DNA of 64,000 nucleotides from Xanthomonas sp. Leaf131 (GTDB lineage Bacteria > Pseudomonadota > Gammaproteobacteria > Xanthomonadales > Xanthomonadaceae), in assembly GCF_001423495.1 (NCBI RefSeq), contig NZ_LMOG01000022.1:62001-126000 (forward strand), written 5' to 3'. Positions 38,140-45,965 of the stretch are shown one piece after another. How positions within the stretch are numbered: the first letter of the stretch is position 1; every line of letters starts with the position of its first letter. The position numbers were made by a program, and so were the translations under genes. The notes under the pieces were generated by a model that saw nothing but the letters and a program-made list of their open reading frames with translations, made no database searches and was not told where the DNA came from.

Positions 38140-40440
38140 ATGCCCAAGACTCATCTGTTAAGTGCCGCCGTTCTCGCCGCGCTCGTGTTGTCGCCCGCCG
38201 CCCACGCCGCCGATCCAGAAGTCGCTGCCGACACCGGCACGACCGTGCAGCAACTCGATGCGGTCTCGGTGATCGGCCAGGGCGAAACGCGTCAGGTGCA
38301 GCGCATCACTCAGCAGGACATTCCGGTATTGCCGCCCGGCACCAGCATCCAGAAGCTGCTCAACCGCATGCCGGGCGTCAATGTGCAATCCAACGATGCC
38401 TTCGGTGCCAACGAGGAATCGCAAACGATCAGCCTGCGCGGTTTCAACGGCACGCGTCTGGGCTATACGCTCGACGGCCTGCCGCTGGGCGACAACGCGT
38501 ACGGCAACTACAACGGCCTCAATATCAGCCGCGCGCTGATCGCCGAGAACTTCGGCGGCGTGGAGCTGGCCTCGGGCATCGGTGCGCTGGGCACCGCATC
38601 CACCAGCAACCTGGGCGGCACCATCCAGTATTACTCGGCCGATCCGTCCAGCGTGTTCGGCGGGCAGCTGTCGCAGACGGTGGGCTCGGACGCCAATCGC
38701 CGTACCTTCCTGCGCGTGGATACCGGCGAGTACAACGGGTTTTCGGCATATCTGTCGGGCATCAATGCCGAAGCCGACATGTGGGCACGTCCGGATTCGC
38801 CGACCACCACGCGCCAGTTCAATGCCAAGGGCGTGTACCAGTTCGATGGCGGCAAGCTGACCGCATTTGCCGATACCTCGCGCACCTCGCAGGCGGACTA
38901 TTCGTATCTGTCCAAGAGCGGCATGGCGCGTGGCCTGGGCTGGGACTGGAATCTATACGCACCGGACTGGAACCGCGCGCTCGCTGCTGCGTACTGCGCA
39001 CCGGCGACGCGTGACGCGGCGCGCTGCGGTTTCAGCGGCGGCGTGGACAATGTCGACGATGCCTATTACCAGAGCCGTGCATTGCGCGACGACGATCTGT
39101 TCTATGTGGCCGGCGACTTCCAGCCCAACGATGCGATCAGCCTGCATACGCAGGTCTATCACCATGAAAACAAGGGTCAGGGCCACTGGTGGTCGCCGGG
39201 CCAGGCGTCCAATCCGGGCACGCCACAGGCATTGCCGATCTCGATCCGCAGCAGCAATTACTGGATCAACCGCACCGGCGGCATTGCCTCGCTCGGCTGG
39301 AATCTGGGCCCGCATCACCTTGAGGCGGGGTTGTGGTACGAGCGCAATCACCACGATATCGAGCGTAATTTCTACTGGATCGACGGCCCGGTCAGCGACG
39401 ACAAGTTCCTGCAGAACCCGGATCGCCGGCTGTTCTCGCAGAACTCCGTCATCACCACCAGGCAGTTCTACGTGCAGGGCAACTTCAAGTTCCTCGACGA
39501 GCGCCTGAGCGTGGATCTGGGCATCAAGAGTCCAAGCACCGAAATGACCGCGCGCGCGACGCCGGGCGTGGTGGTGGAAGCACCGGTGGCCACCGGCTCG
39601 ATCAAGGCCAGCGAGTCGGTGCTGCCGCAGATCGGCCTGGGCTATCGCCTGGCTGAAGGACAGGAAGTGTTCGCCTCGTATGCGGAAAACATCGCCGCGT
39701 TCCAGGGCGGCGGCGCCGGTGGTCCGTTGCTGGTGACGCAGGCCTCGTTCGATGCCAGCGTTGGCGCGCTGGAGCCGGAAAAATCGCGCACCATGGAAGC
39801 CGGTTATCGCTTTGTGCGCGATCACTTCGAAGCCTCGCTGGTCGGCTACGACGTCACCTTCGATAACCGTCTGCTCTCGCTCAATCCCTGCGCCAGCATC
39901 CAGCAGGGCACCACGCCTGCATGCACCACGCGCTTCTTCAACGTGGGCTCGGTGAGCAGCCGCGGCGGCGAACTGACCGTGATCTGGAAGCCCACCAGCT
40001 ACCTGCAGTGGTACAACTCGGCGTCGATCAACCGTTCGACCTACGACGACAACTACGTGCAGAACGGGGTGACCATCGCCACTGCCGGCAAGACCACGGT
40101 GGATACGCCCAAGCGCATGTTCGCCAGCGAAATCGCCTTCAACTACGCCAACTGGAACGTCAATCTGCGCGGCAAGTACACCGGGCAGCGCTACTACACC
40201 TACACCAACGATCAAGGCTTTGGCGGTTACACCTCGTTCGATGCGGGCGCCGGCTACGACTTCGGCCAGGCCGGCGTGCTGCAGGGGCTCAAGCTCTCGC
40301 TCAACGTCACCAACCTCACCGACAAGCGCTACGCCTCTAACCTCACCGCGTTCGCCAACAGCGATCCGAATGGGCGACAGTTGGCGTTCCATGCCAGCGC
40401 GCCGCGGCAGGTGTTTTTGACGCTGGATGCGAAGTTCTGA
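38140..40440 (+). CDS. TonB-dependent receptor (phosphorus-linked candidate)
   Basis: A 766-residue outer-membrane receptor with signal peptide (SPAAHAADP), a TonB-box-like segment (LDAVSVIG), a plug domain (about 55-165; LLNRMPGVNVQSNDAFG, QTISLRGFNGTRLGYTLDG) and a barrel ending VFLTLDAKF. The class resembles FecA-type receptors without an N-terminal signalling domain. Flanking genes for acid phosphatase and glycerophosphodiesterase, and the nearby PhoB-box candidate, suggest import of a phosphorus-containing compound; this is inference. Confidence 0.9.
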   Translation: MPKTHLLSAAVLAALVLSPAAHAADPEVAADTGTTVQQLDAVSVIGQGETRQVQRITQQDIPVLPPGTSIQKLLNRMPGVNVQSNDAFGANEESQTISLRGFNGTRLGYTLDGLPLGDNAYGNYNGLNISRALIAENFGGVELASGIGALGTASTSNLGGTIQYYSADPSSVFGGQLSQTVGSDANRRTFLRVDTGEYNGFSAYLSGINAEADMWARPDSPTTTRQFNAKGVYQFDGGKLTAFADTSRTSQADYSYLSKSGMARGLGWDWNLYAPDWNRALAAAYCAPATRDAARCGFSGGVDNVDDAYYQSRALRDDDLFYVAGDFQPNDAISLHTQVYHHENKGQGHWWSPGQASNPGTPQALPISIRSSNYWINRTGGIASLGWNLGPHHLEAGLWYERNHHDIERNFYWIDGPVSDDKFLQNPDRRLFSQNSVITTRQFYVQGNFKFLDERLSVDLGIKSPSTEMTARATPGVVVEAPVATGSIKASESVLPQIGLGYRLAEGQEVFASYAENIAAFQGGGAGGPLLVTQASFDASVGALEPEKSRTMEAGYRFVRDHFEASLVGYDVTFDNRLLSLNPCASIQQGTTPACTTRFFNVGSVSSRGGELTVIWKPTSYLQWYNSASINRSTYDDNYVQNGVTIATAGKTTVDTPKRMFASEIAFNYANWNVNLRGKYTGQRYYTYTNDQGFGGYTSFDAGAGYDFGQAGVLQGLKLSLNVTNLTDKRYASNLTAFANSDPNGRQLAFHASAPRQVFLTLDAKF

Positions 40441-40443
40441 GGA

Positions 40444-40472
40444 CGGGAATTGGGAATTGGGATTGGGGAATC
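40444..40472. repeat. GGGAAT-type heptamer repeats
   Basis: Degenerate tandem copies of GGGAATT/GGGATTG/GGGAATC directly after the receptor stop, of the same family as the repeats at 8905-9020 and 43127-43147. Confidence 0.7.
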
Positions 40473-40689
40473 GTAACAGCGGGTCTTGTGGCTGCTTATT
40501 GATTTCGGTGGCGATCGACGTGGATGGTTTTAGAGTAGCTGGCAAGACTTAGTGAGTGGTTGTCAGGCTAGTGCGGACGATGCGGAGAAAGCGGGATGTA
40601 CACGTCGTCCATCCCGCACCAACCATCGGCCGCGCTCGCCTGGCAGTTGTACCGTGGTTGTGATGGCTGCTTTTTCGTTGGAGAAAGGC

Positions 40690-41784
40690 ATGATGCAGTT
40701 CCACCGTGTTTTAGTGCTGGGAGCGATGATGGTCGGCATGAGCGGCCCCGCAGTGGCAGAAGCGTCGTTGGCGAAAACGGTGCAGATCTTTGCGCACCGT
40801 GGCGCCAGCGCGTTGCGCCCGGAGCACACCCTGGCCTCGTATGCCAAGGCGATTGTCGATGGCGCCGATTTCGTCGAGCCGGATCTGGTGTCCACCAAGG
40901 ACGGCGTGCTGGTGGCGCGGCATGAGAACGAGATCGGCGGCACCACCGACGTGGCCAGCCATCCGGAGTTTGCCGCGCGCAAGACGCGCAAGACCATCGA
41001 TGGCCAGGCGATGGAAGGCTGGTTTACCGAAGACTTCACGCTGGCCGAGCTGAAGACCTTGCGTGCGCGCGAGCGGTTGCCGCAGTTGCGTGGCACGCGT
41101 TGGGATGGGCAGTTTCAGATCGTGACCTTCGACGAGATCATCGATTTTGTCGCAGCCGAATCTGCAGCGACCGGGCGCACGATCGGACTGATTCCGGAGA
41201 TCAAGCACCCGAGTTATTTCAGTGCACTGAATCTGGCGATGGAAGACAAGGTGCTGGCGACCCTGCGTGCGCATACGTATACACAGACGGCGCCGGTGAT
41301 CATCCAGTCATTCGAGACCGGCAACCTGCGTGAGCTGCGCGGCAAGATCGGACGCAGCAGCAATATCCGTTTGCTGCAGTTGCTGGGTGGCGCGCAGATG
41401 GCGCTGCCCGATGCGGGCGTGGGCACTGCGCCGCGCACGTATGGGCAGATGGTGACGCCCGTAGGGCTGAAGCAGATCGCCAGCTATGCCGATGCGATCG
41501 GCCCGGACATCCGCAGCATCATTCCATTGGATGCGCAGCAACGCCTGGGCACGCCGACCAGCCTGGTGCACGATGCGCATGCGGCCGGATTGCAGGTGCA
41601 GCCGTACACGTTCCGCCCGGAGAATTATTTTCTGGCGGTCAACAATCGCAGTGCTGGCGCGGTAACCGAGCGTAACGAAGCTGGCGCATTGGCCGAGCTG
41701 AAGGCGTATCTGGATGCCGGGATCGATGCGTTCTTTGCCGACGATCCTGGCTTGGCGCGGCGTGCGTTGAGTGAGCGCAAGTAA
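40690..41784 (+). CDS. glpQ: Glycerophosphodiester phosphodiesterase
   Basis: A 364-residue exported enzyme that hydrolyses glycerophosphodiesters to glycerol 3-phosphate and an alcohol. The signal peptide is MMQFHRVLVLGAMMVGMSGP with cleavage near AVAEA. The catalytic and metal motifs are FAHRGASALRPEHT (His36, Arg37), EPDLVSTKDG (Glu63, Asp65) and ARHE (His78). The start at 40690 follows GGAG; the adjacent ATG at 40693 is equally possible. It supplies phosphate from phospholipid head groups, in keeping with its neighbours. Confidence 0.9.
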   Translation: MMQFHRVLVLGAMMVGMSGPAVAEASLAKTVQIFAHRGASALRPEHTLASYAKAIVDGADFVEPDLVSTKDGVLVARHENEIGGTTDVASHPEFAARKTRKTIDGQAMEGWFTEDFTLAELKTLRARERLPQLRGTRWDGQFQIVTFDEIIDFVAAESAATGRTIGLIPEIKHPSYFSALNLAMEDKVLATLRAHTYTQTAPVIIQSFETGNLRELRGKIGRSSNIRLLQLLGGAQMALPDAGVGTAPRTYGQMVTPVGLKQIASYADAIGPDIRSIIPLDAQQRLGTPTSLVHDAHAAGLQVQPYTFRPENYFLAVNNRSAGAVTERNEAGALAELKAYLDAGIDAFFADDPGLARRALSERK

Positions 41785-41851
41785 CGCCGATGCTGGTTGC
41801 GAAGCGCTCTGTAACGGCTGGGAATGTCGTGTCCCCTCGCGATCAGCCGTT

Positions 41852-41919
41852 GTAGGAGCGTGCCTGCGCGCGATGAGGCGTTACCGATAACGCCCCATCG
41901 CGCGCAGGCACGCTCCTAC
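41852..41919. repeat. Large GTAGGAGCG palindrome (REP-like)
   Basis: Two 32-bp arms (41852-41883 and 41888-41919) with one mismatch and a 4-nt CCGA loop; the arms begin GTAGGAGCGTGCCTGCGCG. The unit lies between the stop codons of convergent genes and could stop transcription from both sides. A half copy lies at 3965. Confidence 0.95.
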
Positions 41920-41929
41920 GAAAGCGGCG

Positions 41930-42718
41930 TTAGGCGCCTGGCGGCCGTTCGCGTGGGGGGAAATGCAGTACCACGTTGTGCGAGCCGTCTTCCTGGCGTT
42001 GCCATAGCACCGGCACCTGGCGTGGCGGTGGCGGTTCCAGCACGTCGCGCTCGGCGTTGCTGACTTCCCAGGCGGCGTCTTCGTCCTCGTCGTCCCAGCT
42101 GTAGCGCGGTTTGGCCTGTTGCGGGTCGCGCAGGCGCAGCAGCAGCGCGGCGATCAGGCCGGCGATGGCGCCGCCCAGATGCGATTGCCAGGACACGCCG
42201 GCTTCGTGCGGCAGGATGGTCAGTAGCATGCCGCCGTAGAACAGGAAGGCGATCATGCTGGTGGCAATCGCCGGGCGGTCGCGGCGCAGCAGGCCGAGCA
42301 CGAACACCAGAAACATCAGGCCGTGGGTGACGCCGCTGGCGCCCAGATGGCGACTACCGGGTTCGCCCAGCATCCAGGCGCCCAGGCCCGAGCCCAGCCA
42401 TAACAGCGGCAGCGCCATGGCGGTGGCGCGCGGATACACGCTGCCGGCCAGCGTGCCCAGGATCAGCAAGGCGGCCGCGTTGGCGCCCAGATGCGCGAGC
42501 GAGCCATGCAGGAGCGGTGCGGTGAGGATGCCGAGCAGGCCGTCGGCCTGCAGTGGTGCCACGGCCCAGGCGCGCCAATCGAACATGCCCTGGGCGGTGA
42601 ACACCGCCACCAGCAGCAGCACGGCGGCCAGGCTGAAGTTGAAGGCACGCAAGACCCGGGAACGGTCCAGGCGGTCTTGGGTGGTGGCGTCGGCGGCGGC
42701 AACAGGATGCGAGGTCAT
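41930..42718 (-). CDS. Rhomboid family intramembrane serine protease
   Basis: A 262-residue protein with six hydrophobic helices and the rhomboid dyad in HLGASGVTHG (Ser128) and WQSHLGGAIAG (His180). After the last helix it has a hydrophilic tail of about 60 residues, acidic (DDEDEDAAWEVSNAE) then Pro/Arg-rich, absent from the rhomboid at 5630. The two are distant paralogs. Substrates are unknown. Confidence 0.87.
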   Translation of the reverse strand: MTSHPVAAADATTQDRLDRSRVLRAFNFSLAAVLLLVAVFTAQGMFDWRAWAVAPLQADGLLGILTAPLLHGSLAHLGANAAALLILGTLAGSVYPRATAMALPLLWLGSGLGAWMLGEPGSRHLGASGVTHGLMFLVFVLGLLRRDRPAIATSMIAFLFYGGMLLTILPHEAGVSWQSHLGGAIAGLIAALLLRLRDPQQAKPRYSWDDEDEDAAWEVSNAERDVLEPPPPRQVPVLWQRQEDGSHNVVLHFPPRERPPGA

Positions 42719-42994
42719 ACCTTTACGGATGGCGTCACCCGGGTTTTTTTACAAGCCTATACGGCGCGGGATAAGCAGGCCCGGCGACGGGACAATCCGG
42801 TCCTGCCGCCGAGCGTGGGCGTAGCGGTCCGCGCGGCATCACGCAGGTGGCCGAGGCGCGATACCGAACGTGCCGCAGCATCCTGCCCTCACCAGTTCGG
42901 CCCGGGAACGCCCCAGCGATCTGGAGCCTGAAATCCTGGCGGCCTTGAGAGATGATTGAACGGTTGGGATGCGTCGGTCGTTAGTAGGGCGGAC

Positions 42995-43099
42995 GATCTG
43001 CGGCTTGGCTGCAGGGCCCTTGCCCGCCCACCATCGCGGGACACGCTGCAAGTACGTCCTTGTAAGCTCTTACGCGGCATCCATGCCGCGTAAGGTCCC
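42995..43099 (+). repeat. 105-bp dispersed repeat, copy A
   Basis: Nearly identical (about four differences by eye) to 52202-52306 in the opposite orientation. It contains the palindrome CTTACGCGGCAT-CC-ATGCCGCGTAAG at its right end and a GCGGGACACGCTGCAAGTACG segment in the middle. Confidence 0.92.
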
Positions 43100-43126
43100 A
43101 CCAGTGCACGCGGCGCTACTGTCCCC

Positions 43127-43147
43127 GATTCCCGATTCCCGATTCCC
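43127..43147. repeat. Three tandem GATTCCC heptamers
   Basis: Perfect copies at 43127, 43134 and 43141, just beyond the TerC stop codon. Confidence 0.95.
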
Positions 43148-43153
43148 AGCCTC

Positions 43154-44110
43154 TCAGTGCCGGGCCGGCTTGGGCGGACGCAGCAGGCTCAGCACGATGG
43201 TGAAGATCAGGATCAGCACTACCGCCGCCAGCGAGACCAGCACCGGAATCTTGTACAGATCGATGATCATCATCTTGGTGCCGATGAACACCAGGATCAC
43301 CGCCAGGCCGTACGGCAGCAGGTGGAAGCGGTCGGCCATGCCGGCCAGCAGGAAGAACATCGCGCGCAGGCCCAGCACCGCGAACACGTTGGAGGTCAGC
43401 ACGATGAACGGGTCGGTGGTGATCGCGAAGATCGCCGGAATGCTGTCCACCGCGAAGATCACATCGATCACCGCGATCAAAATCAGCACCACGAACAGCG
43501 GCGTGAACCAGCGCTTGCCGTCCTTGATCACGCTCAGCAGATTGCCGTCGTACTGCGGGCTGAGCCGCAGATGGCCGCGCATCCAGCGCAACACCGGGTT
43601 GGCTTCCAGATCCGGCTCCTTGCCGGCGGAAAACCACATCTTGATGCCGGTCAGCAGCAGGAACGCGCCGAACACATACAGCAACCAATGGAACTTGGTC
43701 AGCAACACCGAGCCGGCGAAGATCATGATCGCGCGCAGGACAATCGCGCCCAGCACGCCGATGATCAGCACGCGCTGGCGCTGTTCTTCGGGCACGCCGA
43801 AGTAAGTCATGACCATCAGGAACACGAAGATGTTGTCGACCGCCAGCGATTTCTCGACCAGGTAGCCGGTCAGAAATTCCAGCCCGATGCGGTTGGCCAC
43901 CGCTTCGCCAGCGCTGCTCTGCAGGTACCACCACAGCCCGGCGTTGAAGGCCAGCGCCAGCAGCACCCAGCCGATGCTCCACCAGGTGGCTTCCTTGAAG
44001 GTCACCTTGTGCGCGCCGCCGTGGCGCATCAGCACCAGATCGACCATCAGCGCCACGATCACCACGATCGCGAAGCCACCCCATAACCAGACATTGCCAA
44101 TGGTTTGCAT
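43154..44110 (-). CDS. TerC/Alx family inner-membrane protein
   Basis: A 318-residue polytopic protein of the TerC family (about nine helices), with the conserved acidic intramembrane motifs EKSLAVDNIFVFL and DVIFAVDSIPAIFAIT. E. coli Alx, of the same family and size, exports manganese and is controlled by a manganese riboswitch. The start at 44110 gives MQTIGNVWLWGG. The long leader carries a yybP-ykoY-type element (44211-44313), strongly supporting a manganese-related function. Confidence 0.92.
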   Translation of the reverse strand: MQTIGNVWLWGGFAIVVIVALMVDLVLMRHGGAHKVTFKEATWWSIGWVLLALAFNAGLWWYLQSSAGEAVANRIGLEFLTGYLVEKSLAVDNIFVFLMVMTYFGVPEEQRQRVLIIGVLGAIVLRAIMIFAGSVLLTKFHWLLYVFGAFLLLTGIKMWFSAGKEPDLEANPVLRWMRGHLRLSPQYDGNLLSVIKDGKRWFTPLFVVLILIAVIDVIFAVDSIPAIFAITTDPFIVLTSNVFAVLGLRAMFFLLAGMADRFHLLPYGLAVILVFIGTKMMIIDLYKIPVLVSLAAVVLILIFTIVLSLLRPPKPARH

Positions 44111-44192
44111 AAAGAATCCCGAAAAGTGAAACGACCTGGACAGCCGGTGGGCTGAGGCCTTGTGACACGGAAATCGTGGATTCCGGGTGACT

Positions 44193-44217
44193 GACCTTCG
44201 CCTGCGCGGCGAAGGTC
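44193..44217 (-). promoter_or_regulatory. Expression-platform hairpin of the TerC riboswitch
   Basis: GACCTTCGCC-TGCGC-GGCGAAGGTC, a perfect 10-bp stem. On the minus strand its first arm contains the CCTTC that is also needed to close the riboswitch P1 stem, so the two structures exclude each other. No U run follows, so the outcome is probably Rho-dependent or translational. Confidence 0.7.
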
Positions 44218-44313
44218 TCGCTCACAACCGGTGTGGACCGGTTGCCGTTGCACCGGAGCGCCTGAGGACAGGGCTCGTAATGACGGCGACAACGCTGGGA
44301 GCTACTCCCCTTC
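44211..44313 (-). promoter_or_regulatory. yybP-ykoY-type manganese riboswitch
   Basis: On the minus strand the leader reads GAAGGGGAGTAGC, then GTCGCCGTCATTACG, and ends GTGAGCGAGACCTTC. These correspond to the conserved 5' GGGGAGUAGC and 3' AGC-x-AGACC blocks of the yybP-ykoY aptamer, and the outer GAAGG/CCTTC segments can pair as P1. The internal ACCGGT-CCAC-ACCGGT hairpin provides the second arm. It lies about 100 nt before the TerC start codon. Confidence 0.82.
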
Positions 44314-44372
44314 TGGCCCCGATTCTGCGTTGCGGACTCAGGCACGTCAATCCAGCCGGATACAATGGGCGG

Positions 44373-45539
44373 ATGAATACTCCAGTCCCCGTCGTCCGAC
44401 TCAAGAATGCGTGGCGCTCCAGCCACCCGTGGATCTTCCAGAAGCTGGTGGAAAAGCCCGCCGCCAAGCCCAAACCCGGCACCATCGTCGATGTGGTCGG
44501 CGTGGACGGGGAGTGGATCGGCCGCGGCTTCTACAACGGCCATTCGCGCATCGCCGTGCGCATCCTGGAAACCGACCAGTCGGTGCCGGTGGATGCGGGC
44601 TGGTTCTCGCGCAAGATCGCTGCGGCGGTGAGCCTGCGCCGCGACTGGCTGAGCCTGGATGCGGTCTCCGATGCCTGGCGCGTGGTGCACAGTGAAGGCG
44701 ACGGCCTGTCCGGCCTGGTGGTGGACCGCTACGGCGATCTGGTGGTGGTGGAGTTCTTCGCCGCCGGCATGTTCCGCCATCGCGAATGGATCTACGAGGC
44801 GCTGCGCGAGCAGTTCCCGGGCTGCCGCTTCCACAGCTTTGCCGACGAGCACGTGCAAAAGCAGGAAAGCTTCGATTTCCACGGCAACACCACCACCGAA
44901 GCGTCGGTGATCACCGAGTACGGCATCAAGTTCCGCGCCGACCCGGCTGGTGCGCACAAGACCGGGTTCTTCGCCGATCAGCGCGAAAACCGTCAGTGGC
45001 TGAGCGAGCAGGTCAAGGACAAGACGGTGCTGGATCTGTGCTGCAACACCGGCGGCTTTGCAGTGTATGCGGCCGCGCGTGGCGCCTTGGAGGTGCTGGG
45101 CGTGGACATCGACGAGGACGTGATCGCGTTGGCCAAGGGCAATGCCAAGCTCAACAACGTGCGCCCCAAGTTCGTGCAGGCCGACATCTTTCCGTGGCTG
45201 CGCGACGCGGCCAATCGTGGCGACCAGTTCGATGTGGTGATCCTGGATCCGGCCAAGATGACCCGCGACCGCGAGCAGGTGATTCCGGCGTTGAAGAAAT
45301 ACCTGGACATGAACAAATTGGCGTTGGGCGTGGTCAAGCCCGGCGGCTTGTTCGCCACCTTCTCCTGCACCGGGCTGGTGGCCGAGCAGGAATTTCTGGA
45401 CATGCTGCGCCGCGCTTCGTATTTCTCCGGGCGCACCATCCAGATCCTGAAAGTGGCCGGTGCCGGCCCGGACCATCCGTTCATGGCGCACGTGCAGGAA
45501 TCGCGCTATCTGAAGGCTGTTTTCTGCCGCGTGATCTAA
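44373..45539 (+). CDS. rlmI: Class I SAM-dependent 23S rRNA methyltransferase (RlmI family)
   Basis: A 388-residue enzyme with an N-terminal PUA domain (about 5-80, RLKNAWRSSHPWIFQKLVE) and a C-terminal Rossmann methyltransferase: VLDLCCNTGGFAVYAA near 218, ILDPAKMTRDREQ near 291 and FSCTG near 330 with the catalytic cysteine. RlmI makes m5C1962 in 23S rRNA. The ATG at 44373 is six bases after TACAAT (44361-44366) and lacks a Shine-Dalgarno, suggesting a leaderless mRNA. Confidence 0.9.
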   Translation: MNTPVPVVRLKNAWRSSHPWIFQKLVEKPAAKPKPGTIVDVVGVDGEWIGRGFYNGHSRIAVRILETDQSVPVDAGWFSRKIAAAVSLRRDWLSLDAVSDAWRVVHSEGDGLSGLVVDRYGDLVVVEFFAAGMFRHREWIYEALREQFPGCRFHSFADEHVQKQESFDFHGNTTTEASVITEYGIKFRADPAGAHKTGFFADQRENRQWLSEQVKDKTVLDLCCNTGGFAVYAAARGALEVLGVDIDEDVIALAKGNAKLNNVRPKFVQADIFPWLRDAANRGDQFDVVILDPAKMTRDREQVIPALKKYLDMNKLALGVVKPGGLFATFSCTGLVAEQEFLDMLRRASYFSGRTIQILKVAGAGPDHPFMAHVQESRYLKAVFCRVI

Positions 45540-45584
45540 CGCGACGATCAATCAACGGCGATCAACCCGTGGAGCGGCCAGGCG

Positions 45585-45902
45585 ATGACACCGGACGATG
45601 ACGAACGCAAGGCGCTGACCCGGTTGCTGCGGGAGATCGAGCGGCCCAATGCCAGTCTGCTGGCCAGCAACTGGCCGGTGTTCGGTGTGTGGCTGCTGTT
45701 TTCCGGGGCCTTCATGTATCTGTTCCAGACCGGCAGCGGCTCGCCGTTGCATCCGTTGCTGCTGGCGCTGGGCTCGACCTGTCTGGGCGTGTTCGGGGCG
45801 TGGATCGTGCTGCGTTCGGTATGGGCGCGGCAGTGGCCGCATGTGCGCGAGCACATCGACGTGGAGAGCGTGCGCGCGCGTCTGGCCGAACTGGGCGATT
45901 GA
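45585..45902 (+). CDS. Small two-span membrane protein
   Basis: A 105-residue protein with an acidic/basic N-terminal helix (TPDDDERKALTRLLREIERP) and two transmembrane helices at about 28-47 and 56-78, then a charged tail. It resembles widespread small membrane proteins of unknown function. It starts 45 bp after the rlmI-like gene and may be co-transcribed. Confidence 0.65.
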   Translation: MTPDDDERKALTRLLREIERPNASLLASNWPVFGVWLLFSGAFMYLFQTGSGSPLHPLLLALGSTCLGVFGAWIVLRSVWARQWPHVREHIDVESVRARLAELGD

Positions 45903-45965
45903 GCTGCAGCACGCGTGGGCTTGCACGCGTGCCGCAGGTTGCAAGGTCATCCCCTTACTGCGGAC

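Larger units (their letters stand above)
42719..43153. other. Repeat-filled intergenic region between rhomboid and TerC genes
   Basis: About 435 bp. It holds a 105-bp dispersed repeat (42995-43099) and three tandem GATTCCC heptamers (43127-43147). No credible gene is seen; short open frames arise from the repeat. Confidence 0.6.
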
